Source: Anaerolineales bacterium | GTDB taxonomy: Bacteria > Chloroflexota > Anaerolineae > Anaerolineales > Villigracilaceae | Assembly: GCA_030680795.1 (NCBI GenBank) | Contig: JAUXUL010000045.1 | Coordinates: 1 to 64,000, forward strand | Length of the DNA stretch: 64,000 nucleotides | Reading direction: 5' to 3' | Part shown: piece by piece, positions 42,716-50,908 of the stretch | Position numbering within the stretch: position 1 is the first letter of the stretch | Layout: every line of letters starts with the position of its first letter | The notes under the pieces: model-generated | The model's database searches: none | Told to the model about the DNA's origin: nothing | What the model saw: only the letters and a program-made list of their open reading frames with translations | Position numbers and translations under genes: made by a program

Positions 42716-43660
42716 ATGCATTCAGTTTCGGTGATTATCCCTGCTTATCAAAGTTCACGAACCATTCGGGAGACCCTTGAGTCAGTTTTTGCCCAGAGTA
42801 TCCCGGTTGCTGAGGTCATCGTCATTGATGATGGTTCGACGGATGGGCTTGAGGAAGCGCTTCAGCCGTTTATTAGCAAAATCATTTTGCTAAAGCAAAA
42901 GAATTTGGGTGCTGCGGCGGCCAGGAACTATGGTATCAAACATTCGTCCGGCGATATTATTGCTTTTTTGGATTCGGATGATACCTGGCTTCCGGAAAAG
43001 CTTGCCTTGCAATTACTTTTGTTCAATAATCAGCGGGTGGGGGTGGTTTTTGGGAATGTAATTTGGCGTTACCAGGGAATATTGCAAAAAAAGACCTATT
43101 TTGATCTTTTCAAACCTGAGCGAGGCCATGTTTTCCTGTCGCTTTTTGTTTTGGACTATGTTCCTATGCTCTCCGTTCTCGCTCGCAGGCACATGTTGGA
43201 ACAGGTCGGGCTGTTTGATGAGTCAATTCGAAATGTCGAAGACTATGATTTGCTTTTGAGAATGGCGCAGGTTTGCGAGTTTGATTATGTACAGGATCCG
43301 GTTGCGGTCTACCGAATTAGTTCCCAGCAAATCAGCAAGAAATTTATTCAGGCTGCAGCAGCATTACTCCGCTTAAAAGAAAATACTTATCGATTAAATC
43401 TGGCGGCTTTTCAGGGCGTTGATCAAAAAATACTGGAACGAGGCCTTTACAATAAATATCTTAAGCTTGCGCTTTGCTATATGCGGGAAGAGAAAACCAA
43501 GGCTGCAGGTCAAACCCTAGATGGTTATTTCCAGGTTAGAGGTATTTCTGCGATTTATCTCGCCTTTCGCTGTGTTCTGAGTTTACCAGAACCGCTTATG
43601 CGTCTTATCATTCGATTATGGGATAAGGTATATCAAAAGCCCGAACTGGGGTTCTATTAG
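42716..43660 (+). CDS. Family 2 glycosyltransferase
   Basis: 314 residues, GT-A fold. It has VSVIIPAYQSSRTIRETLES, EVIVIDDGSTDGLEEAL and the metal-binding DXD-type IIAFLDSDDTWLPEKL. The late NVEDYDLLLRMAQ is the catalytic-base region (ED). A long C-terminal tail follows without membrane helices, so it is a cytoplasmic or peripheral enzyme adding a sugar to the lipid-linked repeat unit. It is four bases downstream of the CgeB-like gene. Confidence 0.9.
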   Translation: MHSVSVIIPAYQSSRTIRETLESVFAQSIPVAEVIVIDDGSTDGLEEALQPFISKIILLKQKNLGAAAARNYGIKHSSGDIIAFLDSDDTWLPEKLALQLLLFNNQRVGVVFGNVIWRYQGILQKKTYFDLFKPERGHVFLSLFVLDYVPMLSVLARRHMLEQVGLFDESIRNVEDYDLLLRMAQVCEFDYVQDPVAVYRISSQQISKKFIQAAAALLRLKENTYRLNLAAFQGVDQKILERGLYNKYLKLALCYMREEKTKAAGQTLDGYFQVRGISAIYLAFRCVLSLPEPLMRLIIRLWDKVYQKPELGFY

Positions 43661-43672
43661 AGGTGTGATTTA

Positions 43673-44575
43673 ATGCATGGTCAATCTATTTTAGTAGTTA
43701 TGCCTTTGTATAATGCCGCTAACTATGTGGTGAAAGCGGTAGATTCAATTTTTTTCCAGACCTATTCTGATTATCAATTATTAATTTTGGACGATGGTTC
43801 ATCCGACGGTAGTAGTGAAATTATAAGTAAGCATGCCGGAGAAAAAATAACTATATTACGCCAATCAAATAGTGGTCCCAGTATTGCAATGAATCGTGCT
43901 ATTCAATATGCGTACGAGAAACGAATTCCGTTTATTGCTCGCATGGATGCTGATGATCTTTCTATGCCAATGCGGTTAGAGATTCAGCATGGTTTGCTGC
44001 TTGAAAACCCTGGTGTCGCTGCTTGCAGTTCCAATTGTTACTATATTGATAGTGAAACGGAAGAGATTATTGGCACTTCAACCACATCACAGCGGTCAAG
44101 TTTTATAAAATGGGAAATTCAAAACGGACTTCGCGGATTGATACAGGGAGCTTCTCTTTTTAGAACAAGTGCATTGGTTGAAATTGGCGGCTATCGTCCT
44201 CACTTTCGATATGCAGAAGAAACGGATCTGTTTCTTCGCTTAATAGAGAAATTTGAATTGGTCAATGCGAAAGAATACCTGTATAAAATCAGAATAAATA
44301 AAAATAGTTTGTCTATGAGCGATGTGCAAAAAAACTTGTTATATCATTTCTATGCTTTGGAATGTTCGCGAAAACGGAAAGCCGATAAGCCAGAAGATGA
44401 CTTTGAGACATTCCTTGGAAAAATAGACTGGAAGTTATCTCTTCGTGTTTGGCGTGAGAAATTTATTTTGAGATTGTGGAGATCAAATATCGCCAAGATA
44501 AATTATTTGTCACTTCTTTTAGTATCTCTGATTGATCCTCGCCGTACTATTGCGCGAATTTTGCGAATGATATAA
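43673..44575 (+). CDS. Family 2 glycosyltransferase
   Basis: 300 residues, GT-A fold. It has ILVVMPLYNAANYVVKAVDS, LLILDDGSSDGSSEIIS, IPFIARMDADDLSMPMRLE (DXD) and YAEETDLFLRLIEKF (ED region). It is distinct in sequence from the preceding GT2 gene, so probably adds a different sugar. It is strongly AT-rich (runs of AATAAATAAAAATAG near 44296), more so than the flanking genes, consistent with a polysaccharide cassette acquired by transfer. AGAGGTG precedes the ATG. Confidence 0.9.
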   Translation: MHGQSILVVMPLYNAANYVVKAVDSIFFQTYSDYQLLILDDGSSDGSSEIISKHAGEKITILRQSNSGPSIAMNRAIQYAYEKRIPFIARMDADDLSMPMRLEIQHGLLLENPGVAACSSNCYYIDSETEEIIGTSTTSQRSSFIKWEIQNGLRGLIQGASLFRTSALVEIGGYRPHFRYAEETDLFLRLIEKFELVNAKEYLYKIRINKNSLSMSDVQKNLLYHFYALECSRKRKADKPEDDFETFLGKIDWKLSLRVWREKFILRLWRSNIAKINYLSLLLVSLIDPRRTIARILRMI

Positions 44576-44598
44576 GTTGAGTTCATCGTCTTGTTAAA

Positions 44599-45342
44599 AT
44601 GACACCTACTATTATTGGAATAAGAGTATCAATAACTAATTACGATTTGGCTGTTCAACATATAATGTGTTGGACACAATCAAATGAAAGCCATTATATT
44701 TGTGCCGCGAATGTTCACATGCTGATGGAAGCTTACGATTCGCCTGAGTATAGCAAAATCGTCAATTCTGCAGATCTCGTCACACCTGATGGAATGCCGC
44801 TTGTTTGGATGTTGCGATTGAAGGGACATCCAGACCAACAGCGTGTATACGGTCCGACACTAATGCTCCATATCTTGGAAGCCGCCGCGCGTGAAAATGT
44901 GCCGGTAGGCTTTTATGGGAGTTCTCCCGAAGTTTTGCAATCTTTGCTCGCAAGAATGCAAGCCCGATTTCCAAATCTAAAAGTGGCCTATTCGTTCAGT
45001 CCTCCTTTTCAAGAAATGAGTCAGGAAGAGGACGCGGAAATTGTTAAGCGCATCAATGCGTCTTCTGTGCGGATTTTATTTGTCGGCTTGGGTTGTCCAA
45101 AACAGGAAAAATGGATGGCTGAACATCGAGGAAAGGTCAACGCTGTTATGCTTGGCGTTGGCGCGGCTTTCGATTTTCATGCAGGCGTAAAAGCCCAGTC
45201 TCCTGCATGGATTCAAAAAATGGGATTGGAATGGTTTTATCGCCTTGTCACTGAGCCGCGCAGGTTATGGCGGCGTTATCTTTATCACAACCCTCGTTTT
45301 ATTTTCCTCGCAATAGCAGATTTACTCGGATTTCTTCGATAA
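44599..45342 (+). CDS. WecG/TagA/CpsF-family glycosyltransferase (GT26)
   Basis: 247 residues. The N-terminal CAANVHMLMEAYDSPEY, TPDGMPLVWMLRLKG, ILFVGLGCPKQEKWMAEHRG and GVGAAFDFHAGVKAQSPAWI are the family blocks. WecG/TagA transfer N-acetylmannosamine(uronate) to undecaprenyl-PP-GlcNAc. The exact sugar here is not fixed. The C-terminus (WFYRLVTEPRRLWRRYLYHN) is the membrane-contacting part. It directly precedes the initiating glycosylphosphotransferase, fitting an early step in repeat-unit assembly. Confidence 0.92.
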   Translation: MTPTIIGIRVSITNYDLAVQHIMCWTQSNESHYICAANVHMLMEAYDSPEYSKIVNSADLVTPDGMPLVWMLRLKGHPDQQRVYGPTLMLHILEAAARENVPVGFYGSSPEVLQSLLARMQARFPNLKVAYSFSPPFQEMSQEEDAEIVKRINASSVRILFVGLGCPKQEKWMAEHRGKVNAVMLGVGAAFDFHAGVKAQSPAWIQKMGLEWFYRLVTEPRRLWRRYLYHNPRFIFLAIADLLGFLR

Positions 45343-45346
45343 AAAA

Positions 45347-46759
45347 ATGCTCAGACGATTTTCAGTAAACTTCGCTTTATTTTCAATGGCGCTTGACGGA
45401 CTGTCTGTGATATTCAGCCTGTGGATGGCGGCACTCTTTCGTCCCTCGCTAAACAAGATTGCCTGGATCGAGCCAATCCCATCACAGGTTATCATCCCTG
45501 TGGCATTATATGTTTTGTTTCCCTTGATCTGGGTGATTATTTATTCGGCGCTTTCCATCTATGACGGGCGAAAATATCTGCGCGCGATGGATGAGTTTGC
45601 TATGCTTTCGCTTGCCATGCTGATCGCATCCATTTCGGCGGCGGGAATATTATATTTTTCCTATCGCGATGTTTCGCGTGCTTTGTTCCTGGTCTTCATT
45701 TTGCTTGTGTACCTAATCTGTTTAGTTTGGCGTATTTTGGCGAGAGTATATTTTCGTACACAAAAAACTTCCCCAGATCGCGCGCGTCATGTGCTTGTGG
45801 TTGGCGCGGGTACTCTCGGGAAAAAGGTCAAAACTCAGTTGCTGGAATCTGAATTACCTAATCTCACCTTCGCAGGGTTTCTAGATGACATTTCGGAATC
45901 ATTGATGGATGCCGCGCCGCTTCTTGGCAATGCCAACGAAATTCGAGATGTGTTAAAGCAGCATGAAGTAACGGATGTGGTCATCGCGTTACCTCATTCC
46001 GCATATCATCAGATGGGTGATATTGTGCAAAAGATGGAGGATATGCCTGTCCAGGTCTGGGTTGCCCTCGGCTTTTTTGACCTCGCCCTTTACAACACAA
46101 CCATAGAAGATTTTGCCGGGATTCCCATGCTGGATTTGCGAGCCTCTGCCATTGATGATTACCAGCGGATGATGAAACGCGCCTTTGACATATTCTTCGG
46201 TCTTATCGCCCTGATACTTGCTCTGCCGCTCATGACATTATCAGCTCTGATGGTTTTTCTCGAAGACGGCTCTCCAATATTATTCCGCCAGAAACGCGTT
46301 GGGGAGAATGGCCGCCTGTTCGAAATGCTCAAATTCAGGACCATGCTCAAGAACGCAGAGCAATTACAAAGTCAGGTGGAGAGGCGGGATGCGGATGGAA
46401 ATATCATCCATAAATCAAAGGAAGATCCGCGTATTACAAAGGCTGGGCGTTTCCTGCGTCGTTTTAGTCTGGATGAATTGCCTCAGTTCATAAATGTTGT
46501 CCGTGGTGATATGAGTCTGGTTGGACCTCGCCCGGAAATACCGTATCTGGTTGAAAAGTATCAACCCTGGCAGCGCAAGCGCTTTGCCATTCCGCCGGGC
46601 GTCACAGGTTGGTGGCAAATACACGGCCGAAGTGATAAACCAATGCACCTGCATACTGAAGACGATTTATATTACATTCAGAATTATTCCATTCTCCTTG
46701 ATGTGCAGATTTTGATCAAAACGATTTGGATAGTTTTGATTGGTAGAGGTTCATATTAA
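45347..46759 (+). CDS. Polyprenyl-phosphate glycosylphosphotransferase (WcaJ/CpsE-like initiating enzyme)
   Basis: 470 residues. Four N-terminal helices (about 10-135) are followed by a nucleotide-binding-like domain (HVLVVGAGTLGKKVKTQLLE). The C-terminal phosphoglycosyltransferase domain has membrane hairpin KRAFDIFFGLIALILALPLM, then MLKFRTML, RITKAGRFLRRFSLDELPQF and SLVGPRPEIPYLVEKY. It transfers a sugar-1-phosphate to undecaprenyl phosphate and so starts repeat-unit synthesis. It begins 4 bp after the WecG-like gene. Which sugar it loads (often glucose or galactose) cannot be told. Confidence 0.93.
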   Translation: MLRRFSVNFALFSMALDGLSVIFSLWMAALFRPSLNKIAWIEPIPSQVIIPVALYVLFPLIWVIIYSALSIYDGRKYLRAMDEFAMLSLAMLIASISAAGILYFSYRDVSRALFLVFILLVYLICLVWRILARVYFRTQKTSPDRARHVLVVGAGTLGKKVKTQLLESELPNLTFAGFLDDISESLMDAAPLLGNANEIRDVLKQHEVTDVVIALPHSAYHQMGDIVQKMEDMPVQVWVALGFFDLALYNTTIEDFAGIPMLDLRASAIDDYQRMMKRAFDIFFGLIALILALPLMTLSALMVFLEDGSPILFRQKRVGENGRLFEMLKFRTMLKNAEQLQSQVERRDADGNIIHKSKEDPRITKAGRFLRRFSLDELPQFINVVRGDMSLVGPRPEIPYLVEKYQPWQRKRFAIPPGVTGWWQIHGRSDKPMHLHTEDDLYYIQNYSILLDVQILIKTIWIVLIGRGSY

Positions 46760-46769
46760 GGAGGATTTT

Positions 46770-48041
46770 ATGAAAGTCAGATCTGTTGTTATTGCTGAGA
46801 CAATATTTTTAGCCCTTGTTTTTCTTCTTGTAAATATCCGTTCATTGATATTTTGGAGCTTGTATCCACCGGCAGATACGATTGCCGGGCCAGCCTGGCG
46901 CGAAATATTACTTTGGCTGGTGGCCTTGGCGTTAATGGTTTATTTGCTGATAAAACACAATCTTTTTAAAACCTATCTTTTGGCATGGCGCCAACAGCCT
47001 CTTTTGATTGTTTTTATTGTATTCTCACTTGCCTCCATATTTTGGTCAAATACGTGGACAGTCACTCTTCATCGAAGTTTGGCGTTTACGTTTGCTACGC
47101 TCGCGGCCGTATATTTGGGAGTGCGATATTCAATCAATAAATTTTTGCAAATGCTTTTTTTGCTTGGCGCGATCATATTAACGGCGAGTTATATGCTTAT
47201 ATGGGCAAGCCCAGCTTTAGGAACCGCCCCTGGTCACCCTTACTATGGCGCATGGCGTGGTATTTTTTGGCATAAGAACCAGTTGGGAAATATTATGCCG
47301 ATCTTTACCCTTGTTTTTCTTATTCGGTGCTTTTCGTCAAATGTTCGTAATAATCTTCTTGAGAGAATTGCCGCTGTTTTATTGTATATTCTTTCAATGA
47401 TCATAATCTTTTTTGCAAACTCAGCTTCTGGATTCATCCTTGTCCTTGTAATCCACCTGGCGTTTGGGCTGCTCTTTTTGTGGTTAAAACTAAGACTTCT
47501 TATGCGTCCTGTCCATTATTATGCTGTGTTGATCGTCTTTCTGGCTGGGGCGGCAGGCGCATTATTAAACTTGGAATTTATTTTGGGTTTATTTAATCGA
47601 ACCCCGACTTTTACAGGGCGGATTCCCATGTGGACAATTCTTTTGCGTGACGTTTTCCCTCAAGAACCATGGGGCGGATACGGCTTTGGGACGATTTGGG
47701 CTGACGAAAATTTCCGTTATCAGATGCGTGATCAGGCTGGCTGGCCTTATCCTATCCTTATCGGAGATAACGGTTTTCTGGATATTTTGTTGAATTTAGG
47801 GATAATAGGTCTTGCTTTATTTTTGCTGAACTATATAAAGGCATGGCTCAATTCTGTGCGTTTTTTTCAAAAGGAACTTACGTTAGAAGGCTTTTTTCCT
47901 TTTATGTTCATGATCTATACTTTTTTTGCAAACTTAACCCTTAGTCTGTTTATGGAAACAGAAGTTTTTGTATGGACACTTATTGTTACACTGATGGTTG
48001 GTATGACACGGAAGAGAAATGAAATTTGCGATGTGAAGTAG
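46770..48041 (+). CDS. O-antigen ligase/polymerase-like membrane protein (Wzy-type)
   Basis: 423 residues with about ten hydrophobic helices and one large extracytoplasmic loop before the last helices, containing FTGRIPMWTILLRDVFPQEP and WGGYGFGTIWADENF. This is the pattern of the O-antigen ligase/Wzy superfamily. It probably polymerises or transfers the lipid-linked repeat units outside the membrane. The ATG at 46770 follows an excellent AGGAGG; the frame back to 46740 overlaps the previous gene and is not used. Another possible role is ligase rather than polymerase. Confidence 0.82.
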   Translation: MKVRSVVIAETIFLALVFLLVNIRSLIFWSLYPPADTIAGPAWREILLWLVALALMVYLLIKHNLFKTYLLAWRQQPLLIVFIVFSLASIFWSNTWTVTLHRSLAFTFATLAAVYLGVRYSINKFLQMLFLLGAIILTASYMLIWASPALGTAPGHPYYGAWRGIFWHKNQLGNIMPIFTLVFLIRCFSSNVRNNLLERIAAVLLYILSMIIIFFANSASGFILVLVIHLAFGLLFLWLKLRLLMRPVHYYAVLIVFLAGAAGALLNLEFILGLFNRTPTFTGRIPMWTILLRDVFPQEPWGGYGFGTIWADENFRYQMRDQAGWPYPILIGDNGFLDILLNLGIIGLALFLLNYIKAWLNSVRFFQKELTLEGFFPFMFMIYTFFANLTLSLFMETEVFVWTLIVTLMVGMTRKRNEICDVK

Positions 48042-48144
48042 TGCAAATATGTATCACCCCTTAATGCCAATATATCGGGTTAGCAACCATAATAAAAAGA
48101 GCATTAATCCATCTTTATAGGGTTTTCAACCGAGGAAAAGAGTT

Positions 48145-49317
48145 GTGAATTCCAGTTCTAAAGTTAGCTCAATAACTGATTTTATAACCTTGTCCTTTTT
48201 GGTTACGCTTAGTTTGGCGCTTGCCATACTTGCCTATTCCTTTGGCGGCGTGGATTTTGGTGTGTATTATGCGGCTGGGCGGGTTTTGTTACTAGGAGGT
48301 AACCCGTATGACTATAGCCAGTTAGTTGCGGAGATCGTTTCTTCGACAGGCGCGACGAATAACCCTTATTATTATGCTCCCTGGTTTACATGGGCGCTGA
48401 CGCCCCTGGCCTTATTGCCGTTTGAGACGGCCCGAATCTTGTGGGCGGTCCTCAACTTTGGATTCTGGTTTTGGGGATTATTCAATCTCTCAAAATTGAT
48501 CGCATGGCCGCTGATCGGCTGGCGGCGATGGGGAATGTATCTTCTGGTCACTTTTGTATTTGCGTGGGGGACCTGGGGTTCAGAGCAGGTGGGTGTGTTG
48601 ATTTTTTTGATATTGACATTCGTGATCCTGTCACTCGAACGCGAAAAATGGTTGTCTGGGGGAATTTGGATGGCACTTTTATTATTCAAGCCCAATATTA
48701 CGGTTCTTCCGGTAATAGCTCTGACTGTTTGGCTAATCCTGCGCGGCAAATGGAAACCGGTGATCAGCATGGCTGGGGCGCTTATGCTAATGGTAGTCCT
48801 TTCCCTGCTGATTTCACCCGGCTGGTATCTTGAATTTTTACAACCCGACAAAGTTACCGGGTTATCCTACACCTTGAGCGGGTCAGGTACGGTTCAGATA
48901 TTGCGGTATACCAGCACCCTGTTGGACTGGCTGTCGGCTTATGGCATTATTGGAAATACGGCTTATGCGATCTACGCGATTGCGGCTTTGGCAGGGCTGC
49001 TGATTACAATACAGGCAATAAATAAAACCCACTCCATTGTTCAATTAATGGCCGTAGTGATTTTGGTTAATTTTACCCTGGTTCCTTATACATTATTTTA
49101 TGACTATCCTGCCCTAGTGTTGACTTTATTTCTTGTCAATGCTGAACTATCTGAAAAACCAAAAATGGTCTGGATACAATGGCTGATGAATGGAGCGGTC
49201 TTAGCCAGCCTTTTTGTTGGGGATAATATTACCTACCGCTATTGGATCGTGGTTATCCTTTTATTTTTTGCGGCATTCAGTAAGTTCATGGCGGCCGGCG
49301 GGGAAAAGACGGGGTAA
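48145..49317 (+). CDS. GT87/DUF2029-family polyprenol-linked glycosyltransferase-like membrane protein
   Basis: 390 residues, about ten helices. The N-terminal GVDFGVYYAAGRVLLLGGNP with NPYDYSQL is the loop characteristic of GT-C family 87 (DUF2029), in which the aspartate acts in catalysis. WGSEQVGVLIFLILTFVILS and LLFKPNITVLPVIAL follow as in that family. Known relatives are polyprenol-phosphomannose-dependent mannosyltransferases. It has a GTG start with AGGAAA upstream. It is the last plus-strand gene of the polysaccharide locus, ending 8 bp from the convergent GT-C gene. Confidence 0.75.
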   Translation: MNSSSKVSSITDFITLSFLVTLSLALAILAYSFGGVDFGVYYAAGRVLLLGGNPYDYSQLVAEIVSSTGATNNPYYYAPWFTWALTPLALLPFETARILWAVLNFGFWFWGLFNLSKLIAWPLIGWRRWGMYLLVTFVFAWGTWGSEQVGVLIFLILTFVILSLEREKWLSGGIWMALLLFKPNITVLPVIALTVWLILRGKWKPVISMAGALMLMVVLSLLISPGWYLEFLQPDKVTGLSYTLSGSGTVQILRYTSTLLDWLSAYGIIGNTAYAIYAIAALAGLLITIQAINKTHSIVQLMAVVILVNFTLVPYTLFYDYPALVLTLFLVNAELSEKPKMVWIQWLMNGAVLASLFVGDNITYRYWIVVILLFFAAFSKFMAAGGEKTG

Positions 49318-49325
49318 TTGACTGC

Positions 49326-50906
49326 CTATCTCTCGCTGAAGATCAGCGCATCGTCTGAGCGGAAAACTGCCTGGAATTGAGCCGAATTTTCCAGATCCAG
49401 AATCAGCCCGCGGGTTAAGTCCGAGGCGTCTGTCAGGTTGCAGTCTTTTGTGGGGGTGTTGAGGGCTAAATAAAGATAGTCAAAGTTTGAGTCGAAATGA
49501 TCGGCTTCCTGCAGAAGGCACTCCAGCCCTTTTTTGCTGCATCCCTGTAAATTTTGAATATTGGATACAACCTCGCGAAAGTTTTCTCCTTGCAACCATT
49601 CATTGCCTTGCAGGGTTGCGAGGCTTTGCCTGTTTGTCAGCGCCGGAAACCATTCGCTGGTGGAATCGCAGAATCCACTTGGTTCTCCCGTTATTACAAG
49701 GAATTCACTATCTTTGGGGGTGTTATTCGCAATCCATTGCATGGCGTTCCGTTCGCCTTTCGAAACGTGCATTTCCGAAAGGCGAAGCCCGTAATAAATC
49801 GAATTGCTCAGGAGATATGGAATTAATACAATAAGGAAGGACGCCGAACTGTGGCGAATTTTTGAATTTTGTTTATTTGCACCTTCCTGTATCTTTGTGA
49901 TCGCGGGGATAAGAATTTCGCCAATAAAAACGCCAGCCGCCATTGCCAGCGGAATATTTCCGATGGTGTGAGCGCTGCGCGGTTGGGATAAATAGATGAC
50001 GATCCACATTCCGGGGATGAAGAAATTTCTTTTAACGACCAGGATCGCCATCCCCAATATGCTTAATACTCCCAGCAAATCAAGGTAAGGCTCTTCTGTG
50101 ACAAAATCAATATTTATTAATCTTAAGACTGACCAAATTGAGTGAAAGCCGGCCTGGCTTGCGGAAATTAGAGGCGCAAACCCATGCTGGTAGATGATCC
50201 AGCCATACCAGGGCGCGCAGAGAACGAGTACGCCAAGCGTAATCAAGACGCCGTGTAGCAATCCCTTTAGCGAACGGGATTTCATTACCCAGATGTAGAT
50301 TGCGATTGCAATGGTGTAAATCGGCGCTTCTGTGTGACTTAATATTGTCAGACTGCTGAAAATGATCGCACCCCAAATATCTTTTTTGCTCTCTTTTGCA
50401 AGAACGCGGTGGATATGGGTAAGCGCGAGCAGCATAAAAAATGCACCCAGGGCGCGAGTCAACCCGCCGCCCATGGAAAACCAGGCTGTCATATGCGGGA
50501 TCAATGAAAACACCAACGTTGCGATTGCGCTTTGCAGTTTATCCCCCAAAACCTCCTTTGCAAGCAGATAAAAGACGGGAATACAAAGCGCGTTGAGGAT
50601 AGCGGGCAGCCATTGGATCACAATAAGCGGTGTGCTGAGATTTAATAGATCGCTGACGACTGCGCCCAGGTAAAACCCCAAGGGAGGATAAACAAAAGGA
50701 ATGTTTAAGTTGTTGTAGGTTGTGTAAAGCGGAGGAATATATTGATTGGACCGCAAGTCCTGGATCATGGTGTAAAACATACCGCCGTCGTTGATCGGAA
50801 AGCCTGCCATCCAGGCCGGCAGGAGGCGAAACAATGTTCCAAATATTATCGCTGTAAAAAGGATCAGGTTCCCCGCGTCGTCGGGGCTTAATTTTTGCTT
50901 TTGCAT
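49326..50906 (-). CDS. Multi-helix GT-C-type glycosyltransferase-like membrane protein
   Basis: 526 residues with about 12 hydrophobic helices and a C-terminal soluble domain (about 395-526, with WIANNTPKDSEFLVITGEPS). The first loop INDGGMFYTMIQDLRSNQYI and the following YPPLGFYLGAVVSDLL resemble GT-C enzymes of the PMT/ArnT/DUF6541 sort, in which an aspartate in loop 1 is catalytic. A GTG frame extends to 50933 inside mutS, but the ATG at 50906, just after the mutS stop, is preferred. It follows mutS directly on the same strand, so is likely co-transcribed with it despite the unrelated role. Specificity is unknown. Confidence 0.7.
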   Translation of the reverse strand: MQKQKLSPDDAGNLILFTAIIFGTLFRLLPAWMAGFPINDGGMFYTMIQDLRSNQYIPPLYTTYNNLNIPFVYPPLGFYLGAVVSDLLNLSTPLIVIQWLPAILNALCIPVFYLLAKEVLGDKLQSAIATLVFSLIPHMTAWFSMGGGLTRALGAFFMLLALTHIHRVLAKESKKDIWGAIIFSSLTILSHTEAPIYTIAIAIYIWVMKSRSLKGLLHGVLITLGVLVLCAPWYGWIIYQHGFAPLISASQAGFHSIWSVLRLINIDFVTEEPYLDLLGVLSILGMAILVVKRNFFIPGMWIVIYLSQPRSAHTIGNIPLAMAAGVFIGEILIPAITKIQEGANKQNSKIRHSSASFLIVLIPYLLSNSIYYGLRLSEMHVSKGERNAMQWIANNTPKDSEFLVITGEPSGFCDSTSEWFPALTNRQSLATLQGNEWLQGENFREVVSNIQNLQGCSKKGLECLLQEADHFDSNFDYLYLALNTPTKDCNLTDASDLTRGLILDLENSAQFQAVFRSDDALIFSER

Positions 50907-50908
50907 AT

